From Polaromonas sp. (GTDB lineage: Bacteria > Pseudomonadota > Gammaproteobacteria > Burkholderiales > Burkholderiaceae_C): a stretch of DNA of 64,000 bases. Below, piece by piece: positions 23,446-31,908 of the stretch. The position numbers were made by a program, and so were the translations under genes. The stretch covers positions 1-64,000 of the forward strand of contig NZ_JAQSDN010000002.1 in assembly GCF_029945925.1 (NCBI RefSeq). The letters are read 5' to 3'. Under the pieces are notes generated by a model that had not been told where the DNA came from, ran no database searches, and saw only the letters and a list, made by a program, of their open reading frames with translations. Within the stretch, counting starts at the first letter, position 1; each line of letters starts with the position of its first letter.

Positions 23446-24090
23446 ATGCTGACGCTCTGCGGCCTTCCCATTTCCAATTACTACAACAAGGTCAAGCTCG
23501 CGCTGCTTGAAAAAGGCGTGCCTTTTGCCGAAGAGAACGTGGGCACGTTCAGCAAGGACGAAGCGGTTCTGGGTGACTCGCCGCTGGGCAAAATTCCCTT
23601 CATCCGCACGGCGCAGGGCGGTCTCTGCGAAAGCCAGGCCATCCTGGACTACCTTGAGGCCGCCTTCCCGCAGCCGCCGCTGCTGCCGGCCGATGCTTTT
23701 GCCGCCGCCAAGGTGCGCGAGCTCACCACCTACATCGACTGGCATCTGGAGATCGTCGCACGCCAGCTGTATGGTGCGGTCTTTTTCGGCGCCGAGCCGT
23801 TGAGCGAGGGCAACCTGGCCCGCATCCGCAAGCAGTTGGAGGCCAACATCGCCGCTTTCAAAAAGCTGGCGAAGTTTTCGCCCTATGTGGCCGGCGACAC
23901 CTTCACCCAGGCCGACTGCGCCGCCTTTGCCAGCCTGCCGCTGGTGGGCATGGCCAGCAAGGCCGCGTTTGGCGAAGACCTGCTGCTGGCCGGCGGGGTG
24001 GACTACAAGAGCTACGTCAAGTTGATCGGCGAGCGGCCCTCGGCCCAGAAAGTCGTGGCTGACCGCAAGGCCGCGCAGACCAAGGCCTGA
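23446..24090 (+). CDS. Glutathione S-transferase
   Basis: A 214-residue GST. The N-terminal thioredoxin-like domain has TLCGLPISNYYNKVKLALLE with a Ser/Tyr/Cys active-site region, SPLGKIPFI with the cis-Pro, and CESQAILDYLE with the glutathione-binding Glu-Ser pair. The C-terminal all-helical domain ends GERPSAQKVVADRKAA. It conjugates glutathione to electrophiles. ATG 23446 follows AGGAGACTTTCCC. A short unassigned ORF follows. Confidence 0.85.
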   Translation: MLTLCGLPISNYYNKVKLALLEKGVPFAEENVGTFSKDEAVLGDSPLGKIPFIRTAQGGLCESQAILDYLEAAFPQPPLLPADAFAAAKVRELTTYIDWHLEIVARQLYGAVFFGAEPLSEGNLARIRKQLEANIAAFKKLAKFSPYVAGDTFTQADCAAFASLPLVGMASKAAFGEDLLLAGGVDYKSYVKLIGERPSAQKVVADRKAAQTKA

Positions 24091-24107
24091 GGGACAACTG
24101 CCAAGCG

Positions 24108-24221
24108 ATGATGGCGCTTGAACAGCTGGTGGCGCAGGCCGTGTACACCGCCTACCGCCTTGGCGGCTACGCGATGCTGAACCTGGTGGAAGACCCGGCG
24201 CTGCTCGCCATCCTCTTCTGA
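24108..24221 (+). pseudogene. Short orphan ORF, possible gene remnant
   Basis: A 37-codon frame with good codon use (ALEQLVAQAVYTAYRLGGYA, then LVEDPALLAIL) starts 17 bases after the GST stop. It reads like the C-terminal helix pair of a larger protein, but no parent family is recognised. It has no ribosome site. It could be the remnant of a deleted neighbour; low certainty. Confidence 0.3.
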
Positions 24222-24225
24222 TGAC

Positions 24226-24282
24226 TATCAAAATGATAGCTGCTTGCGCAGGACCAGCAAGGGCTGGTGGCCAATTTAGTCA
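24226..24282 (+). repeat. Dispersed short repeat
   Basis: CTATCAAAATGATAGC, TGCTTGCGC, CAGCAAGGGCTGGTGGCC and AATTTAGTC give a full-length copy of the dispersed family between the orphan ORF and a minus-strand gene. Confidence 0.75.
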
Positions 24283-24323
24283 TCAACCAGGGCCTGGTGA
24301 TTTTTCGTCATTCATGACATCAC

Positions 24324-24399
24324 ACCGTTCGGGCGGAGCCTGTCGAAGCCTGTCCTGAGCAAGGAGGAAGCGCCTTTCGACAAGCTCAGGGCGAACGGT
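24324..24399. repeat. CCGTTCG..CGAACGG REP-type inverted repeat
   Basis: ACCGTTCGGGCGGAGCCTGTCGAAG is followed by its inverted form ending CTTTCGACAAGCTCAGGGCGAACGGT, so it folds as a long hairpin. A half copy (TTCGACAGGCTCAGGACGAAC) lies at 48668-48690. This motif is a common REP-like element in proteobacteria. Confidence 0.75.
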
Positions 24400-24433
24400 C
24401 GTCAGTTGCCTGTCTTGATTTATCGAGGCTTCG

Positions 24434-25297
24434 CTAGTCCAGGGTGATCGACTGGAAGGAGGCACCGGGCAGCTTGTCGGAGCTGGTGCTGCTCAGCTTG
24501 TTGACATCGGTGAGCACCCGGGCGTCTAGTGGCGTCATGTTTTCCTTGGCCTCGATGTGGCTGCCCAGGACGCGCAGGTTCTTGTAGAAGTCGGCCTTGC
24601 TGGGCGAGACCTTGATCTGGGCGGCCGTGTTCTGGCCGTAAAGGCGGTTCGCCGAATTCTTGAGCAGCACGTTGGAAATGCCGACCGAGAAGTTGTCCCA
24701 CATGGCCGCAGGCGCGGTTTCCTTGTCCGAGGCCTTCTCCAGCGCGATCTCCCCGGTCAGCGCGCGCAATTGGTCGAGCTTCTGGCGGCCCGCCGGCGTG
24801 GCGCCCAGCTGCTCCCACTCCTTGCTGGCCGCGTCGAACTTCGCGTTCCATCCCGGTGCGCCCGCGCTGGCAAACTGTGTTTCCAGCGGGGTGCCCTGGG
24901 TCAGCTCGCGCAGCGCCACCGCAAAGTCCACGTACACGAACTCCAGCTCGGCCACCGACAGCTGGCAGCCCTGCAGGGACACCTCGCGCGTCATCGGTGC
25001 GGTGAAGCCGCGTGTCCTTTCGTTGCGTGGCGGAACGATTTTGAAATTCCGGGCCGTCGGGTCTTGCGCCGTGCACACAAAGCGGCAGCTGATTTTTCCG
25101 TTGGCATCGGTGTTTCCGGGGCATTCGCCGGCGCTGGAGCTGGCATTGCCGAGCCGGATGTCAAAGCGCCCCAGATCGCGAAACGGCCGCGGGGTGTTGG
25201 GTGAGGCGAGTTGTTTGACCAGCAGTTGCAGGGTGGCCTGGGCCGACACCAGCGGCGCGGCCGACGCCAGAAGCAGGCTGATGAGCAGTGTGCGCAT
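24434..25297 (-). CDS. Exported protein of unknown function
   Basis: A 287-residue protein with a signal peptide (MRTLLISLLLASAAPLVSA, cleavage near 19). The mature part has no recognised domain; it has Cys residues at about 59, 70, 75 and 111 that could form disulphides and an Asp/Lys/Leu-rich helical C-terminal half. It is the second gene of a minus-strand pair: its ATG follows the stop of the upstream membrane-protein gene by one base, with GGAGA as ribosome site. Its partner has two TM ends and a periplasmic domain, so the two may work together in the envelope. Confidence 0.6.
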   Translation of the reverse strand: MRTLLISLLLASAAPLVSAQATLQLLVKQLASPNTPRPFRDLGRFDIRLGNASSSAGECPGNTDANGKISCRFVCTAQDPTARNFKIVPPRNERTRGFTAPMTREVSLQGCQLSVAELEFVYVDFAVALRELTQGTPLETQFASAGAPGWNAKFDAASKEWEQLGATPAGRQKLDQLRALTGEIALEKASDKETAPAAMWDNFSVGISNVLLKNSANRLYGQNTAAQIKVSPSKADFYKNLRVLGSHIEAKENMTPLDARVLTDVNKLSSTSSDKLPGASFQSITLD

Positions 25298-25298
25298 G

Positions 25299-25958
25299 TC
25301 AATCTCCTTTTTTGCGCCATCCCGTCAGGACCATGACGGCGTACCCTGCGACGAGAAGCAGGGCGGCCGACGCCAGTATCTTGGCCAGCGGGCCCGCACG
25401 CACGGGCCAGTTGAAGATGCTGGCGTTTTCCACGCGGCAGACGCCGTCTTTCAGGCCCGCCTGGTACACCACGAACACGCCGAGGTCGTCCAGCGTGCCG
25501 GGTTTCGCCAGCCGGATGTGGAACCGGTACAGAAAGGACTCGCTGAGATCGCCGAGCGTGAAGTTGATTTTCGGCTCGCCGCCCTCGGTGTAGACGGTGC
25601 CTTCGCAAAGGGCGCCCGGGCAGGTTTCGCCGGCCAGGGGGTGCAGGCCGAGGTTGGCGTCGCGGTTCGATCCGCTGAGGTCTTCCGAGCTCAGGAACTT
25701 GACGTTCAGTATCAGGGGCTTGTTGGCGCTGAAGCTCAAGGGCAATGCGGCGGGCGCCTGGCCGCGCATGTAGCCGGTGACCATCAGCTTGCTCGGGCCG
25801 AGCTGCTCCTTCTCGAGAACGATCAGGCAGCGCTCCAGCCAGCCGGACATCAATGACTTGAGGGTCGATTCGCTGAAGGTGACCAGCGGCACCAGAACGG
25901 CCAACACCACGGCCGCCACCGCGGGGCGAAGAAACTGGACGGCTTTCTGGAGGGTCAT
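25299..25958 (-). CDS. Membrane protein of unknown function (two terminal TM segments)
   Basis: A 219-residue protein with a TM segment at about 10-30 and another at about 188-210, separated by a domain rich in beta-strand-like sequence. Two Cys (the segment ETCPGALCEG) form a likely disulphide loop. No family was recognised. The layout suggests a periplasmic domain anchored at both ends. It starts the pair with the exported protein at 24434, with only one base between them, so co-translation is expected. Confidence 0.6.
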   Translation of the reverse strand: MTLQKAVQFLRPAVAAVVLAVLVPLVTFSESTLKSLMSGWLERCLIVLEKEQLGPSKLMVTGYMRGQAPAALPLSFSANKPLILNVKFLSSEDLSGSNRDANLGLHPLAGETCPGALCEGTVYTEGGEPKINFTLGDLSESFLYRFHIRLAKPGTLDDLGVFVVYQAGLKDGVCRVENASIFNWPVRAGPLAKILASAALLLVAGYAVMVLTGWRKKGD

Positions 25959-26181
25959 GCGCTAACTCCGTTGAAACAGCAGCGGGCCGGTGGCGAGGCC
26001 GCCCTCGGGTGCTGGCAGGCGCGAGGCTTTGGGGCCCAGCCGGCTGGAGGGAACCCGGCATACAGCGGTTGTAGACCAAAAATACCGCCTTGTCATCCTG
26101 TGTTTGGAGGAGGTGTGGATGCCGCATGGAGCGTGTGGACGAGCTTTGGCTGGGCCCGTGCCGCGCGTTAAGCTCGACCCC

Positions 26182-26967
26182 ATGACGCCCGATCAACTTC
26201 TCCACCACTACGACCATGCCGGTTTCTGGCCCGCCGCCTCGGGCCTGGACGTACCCGAGGCTTACCAGCGCGCGTTGGCGGTGCGGCAGTTGCGCATGAA
26301 CCGCGGTGAACAGCCGCGCGGCTACAAGGTGGGTTTTACCAACCGCAACATCTGGCCGCGCTACCAGGTGTACGGGCCGATCTGGGGCACGGTCTGGGAC
26401 ACCACCCTGTCGTATTGCGAAGGGGAGGGCGAGGTGTCCCTGGCGGGAACCTGCCAGCCGCGGCTGGAACCGGAAGCGGTCTTTGGTATCGCCGCCACGC
26501 CGCCGGCCAATGCCTCGCTTGACGAGTTGTTCGCCTGCATCGCGTGGGTCGCGCCCGGTTTCGAAATCGTGCAGTCGCACCAGCCCGGGTGGAAGTTCGT
26601 GGCGGCCGACACCGTGGCCGACGGGGCGCTGCATGCGCGCCTGCTGGTCGGCGCGCGTGTGCCGGTGGCCGGGCTGGCCAGCGATGCGCGAGCTCTCGAG
26701 GAGTGCCTGGCAGCGGCGCACATCACGTTGTCCTGTGGCGGCCGGCAGATCGACCAGGGCGTGGGCGCGAATGTGCTCGACGGCCCGCTGCACGCGCTGC
26801 AGCATTTCCTGACGGAGATGCGCAACTGCCCCGGCGCGCCCGACCTGCAGCCGGGCGACGTGGTGACCACCGGTACCTGGACGGACGCCTGGCCGGTGGC
26901 GCCGGGCGAGACATGGACGGCGGCGTTTGACGCGCCGCTGGCCGGCCTGACCGTCAGGTTCCGCTGA
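26182..26967 (+). CDS. FAH-superfamily hydratase/decarboxylase (MhpD/DmpE-like)
   Basis: A 261-residue protein of the fumarylacetoacetate hydrolase/2-oxopent-4-enoate hydratase family. GYKVGFTNRNIW near 50, PRLEPEAVFGIA with the metal-binding Glu residues, FEIVQSHQPGWKF and a C-terminal QPGDVVTTGTWTDAWP match the barrel. It probably hydrates or decarboxylates a 2-oxo acid in aromatic or related catabolism. The stop overlaps the start of the MFS gene (TGATG), so the transporter may carry its substrate or a precursor. An upstream in-frame start was rejected because residues before 26182 do not fit. Confidence 0.75.
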   Translation: MTPDQLLHHYDHAGFWPAASGLDVPEAYQRALAVRQLRMNRGEQPRGYKVGFTNRNIWPRYQVYGPIWGTVWDTTLSYCEGEGEVSLAGTCQPRLEPEAVFGIAATPPANASLDELFACIAWVAPGFEIVQSHQPGWKFVAADTVADGALHARLLVGARVPVAGLASDARALEECLAAAHITLSCGGRQIDQGVGANVLDGPLHALQHFLTEMRNCPGAPDLQPGDVVTTGTWTDAWPVAPGETWTAAFDAPLAGLTVRFR

Positions 26968-28169
26968 TGGCGGGCGCGGTTCCCCGGCGCATTCTGCCGG
27001 TGATCGTGCTGTCGCAGTTCGCCGGCACCTCGCTGTGGTTTGCGGTCAATGCCGTCATGCCCGACCTGCAACGGGCCTGGGGCTTGCCCCCCGGAGCCGT
27101 GGGCATGTTGACCTCGGCCGTGCAACTTGGTTTTGTGGCGGGCACGCTGGTGTTTGCCTTGCTGATGCTGGCCGACCGCTTTGCGCCTTCACGCGTGTTC
27201 CTGGTCTGCTCGCTGCTCGGCGCGGCGCTCAATGCCGCCACGGTCTGGGTGCAGGGCGACTTCACGCTGCTGCTGGCGCTGCGTTTTGGCGTGGGGTTTT
27301 TGCTGGCCGGCATTTACCCGGTGGGCATGAAAATCGCGGCGAGCTGGTACCGCGAACGCCTGGGCGCGGTGATGGGGGTGCTGATAGGCGCGTTGGTGCT
27401 GGGCACGGCCTTGCCCCACGGCCTGCGTGCGCTCGCCGGTGACGCGGGCCTGCCTGCGTTTGCAGGGGGCGGCTCGCCCTGGCAGGCGGTGGTGCTGGGT
27501 GTGTCGCTGCTGGCCGCGTTGGGCGGCGTGGCCACCGCCTGGCTGGTGCCCGAGAGCCCGCACCTGCTGCGCGGTGCACGCATCACGCCGCGGGCGCTGG
27601 GCCTGATCTGGACCGACCGGCGCCTGCGCGCGTCGGTGTTCGGCTATTTCGGCCACATGTGGGAGCTCTATGCCTTTTTTGTGCTGGTGCCGCTGATTGT
27701 GGCGACCCGGCTGGCGGGCACGTCCGTGAGTGTTGCGGCCTTCTGGATCATTGCCGTGGGCAGCGCAGGCTGCGTGGGTGGCGGCTTGCTGGTGCGGCGT
27801 TTCGGCAGCGCCCGCGTGGCGCAGCTGCAGCTGGCCATCAGCGGCGCCTGCTGCGTGGCGGCACCGCTGATGCTGACCGCGCCGCTGCCGTGGTTCATGG
27901 CCTGGATGCTGCTCTGGGGCGTGACGGTGTCGGGTGACTCGCCGCAGTTTTCCACCCTGACCGCGCAGAACGCGCCGCCTGCCGTGGCCGGCAGCGTGCT
28001 GACCTTTGCCAATTGCATCGGCTTTGCGATCTCGGTGCTCAGCATCGAGCTGTTTGTCCGCGCCGTGCAGGCCTGGCCGCTGTCGGTCGTGCTGCCCTGG
28101 CTCGCACTGGGGCCGGCCCTGGGCCTGCTGATGTTCAGACCGCTGCTGCGCAGGCGCCGTCAGGTTTGA
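26967..28169 (+). CDS. MFS transporter
   Basis: A 400-residue MFS protein with twelve predicted TM segments. The first half has AGTSLWFAVNAVMP and the loop LADRFAPSRVF; the cytoplasmic central loop has ESPHLLRGARI. Similar proteins are annotated as cyanate/aromatic acid-type MFS carriers, but no substrate can be fixed. It overlaps the preceding hydratase by one base and is probably co-translated with it, suggesting uptake of a compound used by the hydratase. Confidence 0.8.
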   Translation: MAGAVPRRILPVIVLSQFAGTSLWFAVNAVMPDLQRAWGLPPGAVGMLTSAVQLGFVAGTLVFALLMLADRFAPSRVFLVCSLLGAALNAATVWVQGDFTLLLALRFGVGFLLAGIYPVGMKIAASWYRERLGAVMGVLIGALVLGTALPHGLRALAGDAGLPAFAGGGSPWQAVVLGVSLLAALGGVATAWLVPESPHLLRGARITPRALGLIWTDRRLRASVFGYFGHMWELYAFFVLVPLIVATRLAGTSVSVAAFWIIAVGSAGCVGGGLLVRRFGSARVAQLQLAISGACCVAAPLMLTAPLPWFMAWMLLWGVTVSGDSPQFSTLTAQNAPPAVAGSVLTFANCIGFAISVLSIELFVRAVQAWPLSVVLPWLALGPALGLLMFRPLLRRRRQV

Positions 28170-28341
28170 CAGGCACCGGTCGGGCCTGTTCTACAGGCTG
28201 TAGTGAGTGCCCTACACCCTGAAAAGTCGCTTGTCCCGGAACCTGGCCGTGGCACGTAGTTTGCATGCCAACCTTGGCGCAATCATCCCGTTTGCGCAGC
28301 AGCTGCTGTCTCACCAGCTTCTCTACCCCAAGGAATATCGC

Positions 28342-29439
28342 ATGACCTCCACAAGACGTTCACTGCTCAGTCAAGCCTCCATCGCTGCTGCTGCCGGAAC
28401 CGCGCTCGGCTTTCCCATGATCGCCCGTGCCCAGCAAACTTTCAGCTGGAAAATGACCAGCGCCTACGGCAAGGGCTCACCGTTTTACATGGAAGGGCCG
28501 GGCAGTGCGACCGACCTGGCCAAACGCATCGACACGATGTCGGGCGGGCGTCTGAAGATCCAGGTGTTTGGTGCGGGCGAGCTGATTCCGGCGCTGGAAG
28601 GCTTCGACGCGGTGCGTGCCGGCACGGTGGAGATGAACCACGCCAACAGCTACTTCTGGACCGGCAAGACCTTTGCCGCGCAGTACTTCACGGCGGTGCC
28701 GTTTGGCCTGAACTTCCAGGGTATCAACGGCTGGCTTTACGACGGCGGCGGCCAGCAGTTGTGGAACGAGGTGTACGCGCCCTTCGGTATGGTCGCCATG
28801 CCCTGCGGCAACACCGGCGTGCAGATGACCGGCTGGTTCAAGAAGGAGATCAAGTCGAGTGCAGACCTCAAGGGCCTGAAGATGCGTATTCCCGGCCTGG
28901 CCGGACGTGTCTATGCCGCGCTCGGTGTGGACGTGAAGCTGCTGCCCGGCGGCGAGATTTTCCCGGCTCTGGAGCGCGGCGTGATCGACGCGGCCGAGTT
29001 TGTCGGCCCCTTCCAGGACCGCAAGCTGGGCCTGCACAAGGCGGCCAAGTACCTCTACACCACGGGCTGGCATGAGTCGGCCACAGTGTCGGAACTGCTG
29101 ATCAACAAGGCCGCCTGGGACAAGCTGCCCAAGGACCTGCAGGCCGTGGTCGAAAACGCCGCGGCCGCCTGCAATGTCATCAGCGAAGCCTGGTGCCAGC
29201 GCAACAATGCCGAGGCCATGGACGACCTGGTGAAAAACCAGGGCGTGATCGCCAAGCCGCTGCCCGACGAGGTGCTCAAAAAGCTGCGCGAGGTCACCAA
29301 CCAGGTGCTGGCCGAGGCGGTGGCCAAGGACGCGATGACCAAAAAAGTGCACGACTCCTACATGGCGTACAAGAAAAAGTACGACGCCTGGGCCGGCTAC
29401 AGCGAAGGTCCGTACCACAACAAGATCCTGACGGCCTGA
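28342..29439 (+). CDS. TRAP transporter substrate-binding protein (DctP/TakP-like)
   Basis: A 365-residue periplasmic receptor. A Tat-like signal (STRRSLLSQASIAAAAG, cleaved after ARA near 30) is followed by a DctP-type fold: RIDTMSGGRLKIQVFGAGEL, FKKEIKSSADLKGLKMRIPG and ERGVIDAAEFVGPFQD, with the conserved Arg in MRIPG contacting the carboxylate of the ligand. It resembles TakP-like receptors for 2-oxo acids or mannitol/chloroaromatic-type compounds. It is the first gene of a DctPQM cluster. Confidence 0.85.
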   Translation: MTSTRRSLLSQASIAAAAGTALGFPMIARAQQTFSWKMTSAYGKGSPFYMEGPGSATDLAKRIDTMSGGRLKIQVFGAGELIPALEGFDAVRAGTVEMNHANSYFWTGKTFAAQYFTAVPFGLNFQGINGWLYDGGGQQLWNEVYAPFGMVAMPCGNTGVQMTGWFKKEIKSSADLKGLKMRIPGLAGRVYAALGVDVKLLPGGEIFPALERGVIDAAEFVGPFQDRKLGLHKAAKYLYTTGWHESATVSELLINKAAWDKLPKDLQAVVENAAAACNVISEAWCQRNNAEAMDDLVKNQGVIAKPLPDEVLKKLREVTNQVLAEAVAKDAMTKKVHDSYMAYKKKYDAWAGYSEGPYHNKILTA

Positions 29440-29446
29440 ACCGGTC

Positions 29447-30019
29447 ATGACAGCTGCAAAAATTGCCGGCGCCTCCGGGGGCGCCGCCGGGCCTGCGCGC
29501 GCCTTCGTGGCGCGTGTTGAGCGCGCGGTGGACCTGATCGGCCGCGCGGCCTCCTGGCTCACGCTGGCCATCGTGGTATTGATGGCCGTTGACGTGCTGA
29601 TGCGTTACGCCTTCAGCATCGGCTCGGTCTGGGCGCAAGAGCTCGAGTGGCACCTGCTGGCGCCGCTGGTGCTGTTCGGCATGACCTACGCGCTGCTCAA
29701 GGGTGAACATGTACGTGTGGATGTGTTCTACGCGCGCTACTCGCCGCGTACCCAGGCGGCGGTCGATCTGCTGTCGGCGCTGCTGGCCATCGCGATGGCG
29801 GCGCTGGTGATTCGCTACTCGATCCAGTTCGTGAGCCAGTCCTATGTGATCAACGAAATCTCCTCAGACCCGGGCGGCCTGACGCACCGCTGGGTGCTCA
29901 AGGCGCTGATCCCGCTGGGTTTTGCGGTGTTCGGCCTGATGGCGGCGGCGCAGGGCGTGGGCGCTGCGCTGCGCCTGTTCGGCCCGCAGCCGACCGCAGC
30001 GCCGGAGGGCAAGCCATGA
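29447..30019 (+). CDS. TRAP transporter small membrane subunit (DctQ)
   Basis: A 190-residue protein with four TM segments, residues 35-57 to about 173, and the typical DctQ features: the motif VWAQELEWHLLAPLVLFG and HVRVDVFYARYSP before the third TM. It bridges DctP and the large subunit. Eight bases separate it from the DctP stop, and its stop overlaps the DctM start (ATGA). Confidence 0.85.
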   Translation: MTAAKIAGASGGAAGPARAFVARVERAVDLIGRAASWLTLAIVVLMAVDVLMRYAFSIGSVWAQELEWHLLAPLVLFGMTYALLKGEHVRVDVFYARYSPRTQAAVDLLSALLAIAMAALVIRYSIQFVSQSYVINEISSDPGGLTHRWVLKALIPLGFAVFGLMAAAQGVGAALRLFGPQPTAAPEGKP

Positions 30020-31341
30020 GCATGAACGAATGGCTGGCGATCGGCCTGCTGATCGGTTTTTTCCTGATGCTGATGGGCGGCATCCCCGTCGGCATCACGC
30101 TGGCCGCCAGCGGCTTCATCTTCGGCTTCATGGGCTTCGGTGAATCGCTGTTCAACCTGCTGCCGGCGCGCATCTACGGCGTGGTGGCCAACTACCAGTG
30201 GCTGGCGATTCCGCTGTTTGTTTTCATGGGCGTGATGCTGGAAAAATCGCGCCTGGCGGAAGACCTGCTCGACGTGATCGGCCACCTGGCCGGCGGGCTG
30301 CGCGGCGGCATGGCGCTGGGCATCATCGGTGTGGGTGTGCTGATGGGGGCGACCACCGGCATCGTCGGCGCCACCGTGATCACGCTGGGCCTGCTGACCC
30401 TGCCGACGCTGCTGCGGCGCGGTTACGACCCGGCGATCTCGTGCGGCGCGATCTGCGCCTCGGGCACGCTGGGGCAGATCATCCCGCCCAGCCTGGTGCT
30501 GATCCTGCTGTCCGACATCATGCAGCTGTCGGTGGGCACGCTGTTTGCCGCGGCGGTGTTTCCGGGCCTGATGCTGGCCGGGCTGTACGTGAGCTGGATC
30601 GTGATTTACGGCATGATCCGGCCCGATTCGATGCCGCCGGTGCCGCAGGCCGAGCGCGACGCAGTGTCACGCGCGCAGCTGTGGCTGCGCGTCGTCAAGG
30701 TGGCGCTGCCGCCGGTGGCGCTGGTGCTGTCGGTGCTGGGCTCCATCATCGGCGGCATTGCCGCGCCGACCGAGGCCGCCTCGATGGGCGCGCTGGGCTC
30801 CATCCTGGTGGTGGCGCTGGCGCGCCGGCTGTCGCTGGCGGTGCTGCGCGACGTGATGCAGACCACCACGCGCATTTCGGCCATGGTGCTGTTCATCCTG
30901 ATCTGCTCGCAGGTCTTCAGCCTGGCGTTTCGCGGCCTGCAGGGTGAAAAGCTGATCGAGGACCTGTTCGCGTTTTTGCCGGGCGGCATCAACACCGCGG
31001 TGTGGTTCCTGATGGGCCTGATCTTTGTGCTCGGCTTTTTCATCGAGTGGATAGAGATCAGCTACATCGCCGTGCCGCTGTTTTTGCCGATCTTCGCGGC
31101 GGCCGGCGTGGACATGGTCTGGCTCGCGATGATGATCACCGTGAACCTGCAGACCTCGTTTCTCACGCCACCGTTCGGCTGGGCGCTGTTTTTCCTGCGC
31201 GGCGTGGCGCCGCCGGGCGTGACCACGCGCCACATCTACCTGGGCGTGATTCCGTTTGTGGGCCTGCAGATCCTGGGCATTGTGCTGATCTTTTCCTTCC
31301 CGGCGATTGCGACCTGGTTGCCCAAGGCTATCGGCTGGTAG
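30016..31341 (+). CDS. TRAP transporter large membrane subunit (DctM)
   Basis: A 441-residue DctM family protein with about twelve TM segments. GGIPVGITLAASGFIF, GALGSILV and the characteristic GATTGIVGATVITLG and GTLGQIIPPSLVLILL (residues near 148-163, Pro-Pro motif) are visible. It is the sodium-driven transport channel. It ends the DctPQM operon and is followed by the divergently arranged universal stress gene after 17 bases. Confidence 0.9.
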   Translation: MSMNEWLAIGLLIGFFLMLMGGIPVGITLAASGFIFGFMGFGESLFNLLPARIYGVVANYQWLAIPLFVFMGVMLEKSRLAEDLLDVIGHLAGGLRGGMALGIIGVGVLMGATTGIVGATVITLGLLTLPTLLRRGYDPAISCGAICASGTLGQIIPPSLVLILLSDIMQLSVGTLFAAAVFPGLMLAGLYVSWIVIYGMIRPDSMPPVPQAERDAVSRAQLWLRVVKVALPPVALVLSVLGSIIGGIAAPTEAASMGALGSILVVALARRLSLAVLRDVMQTTTRISAMVLFILICSQVFSLAFRGLQGEKLIEDLFAFLPGGINTAVWFLMGLIFVLGFFIEWIEISYIAVPLFLPIFAAAGVDMVWLAMMITVNLQTSFLTPPFGWALFFLRGVAPPGVTTRHIYLGVIPFVGLQILGIVLIFSFPAIATWLPKAIGW

Positions 31342-31358
31342 GCAGTTTTTGCAGACTC

Positions 31359-31799
31359 CTAGCGCGCGATCAGCACCGGCACCGGCGACTCGGCCGCCAC
31401 TTTGGAGGCCACGCTGCCCAGCACGAGCCGGGCGATGCCAGTGCGGCCATGGGAGCCTATGACCACCAGGTCTGCACCTTCGTCCTTGATCGTCTGGACA
31501 ATGCCGCTGACGGCCGACACGTTCTCGGCCATGCGCGCCTCAAGCTTGACGCCCACGTCCGGCGCACCGCAGAGCGCCGCGACCTTGGCATGGGCCTGCG
31601 CCGCGTGTTGCTGGGCGGCTGCCATGTAAGCCTGAAAACCCAGCGGGTTGGTCTCGCCGATGCTCAGGTAGGGGTAGGGGTCCATCACGTACAGCGCGGT
31701 GAGTTTTGCGCCGTGTGTGCGCGCCAGATTGACAGCGAGTTCGGCCGCGTGGGTAGAGGCTTCAGAGCCGTCGGTGGCCAGAAGAATGTTCTTGAACAT
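31359..31799 (-). CDS. Universal stress protein (UspA family)
   Basis: A 146-residue USP domain: NILLATDGSEAS at the N-terminus and GSHGRTGIARLVLGSVAS near the C-terminus, matching the ATP-binding G-x2-G-x9-G-(S/T) motif. It probably binds ATP and aids survival in stress or anaerobic conditions. An FNR-type box 62 bases upstream is shared with the hemerythrin gene, suggesting low-oxygen induction. Confidence 0.85.
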   Translation of the reverse strand: MFKNILLATDGSEASTHAAELAVNLARTHGAKLTALYVMDPYPYLSIGETNPLGFQAYMAAAQQHAAQAHAKVAALCGAPDVGVKLEARMAENVSAVSGIVQTIKDEGADLVVIGSHGRTGIARLVLGSVASKVAAESPVPVLIAR

Positions 31800-31860
31800 G
31801 GGGGCCTTGTCTGATGAAGATGAACAGACCCTTATCTTGCGGGGGTGGGCGGCCGCTTTA

Positions 31861-31874
31861 TTGATGTGCATCAA
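31861..31874. promoter_or_regulatory. FNR/Anr box between usp and hemerythrin genes
   Basis: TTGATGTGCATCAA is a perfect FNR consensus (TTGAT-N4-ATCAA). For the hemerythrin gene a TATATT -10 lies at 31897-31902; the box centre (31867.5) would be at -41.5 for a start near 31909, typical class II spacing. On the other side an imperfect -10 (GATAAG on the minus strand, about 31836-31831) suits the usp gene. It predicts shared induction under low oxygen. Confidence 0.7.
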
Positions 31875-31908
31875 GCCAGACGCAGAGGCACCCCCCTATA
31901 TTGGCCGC

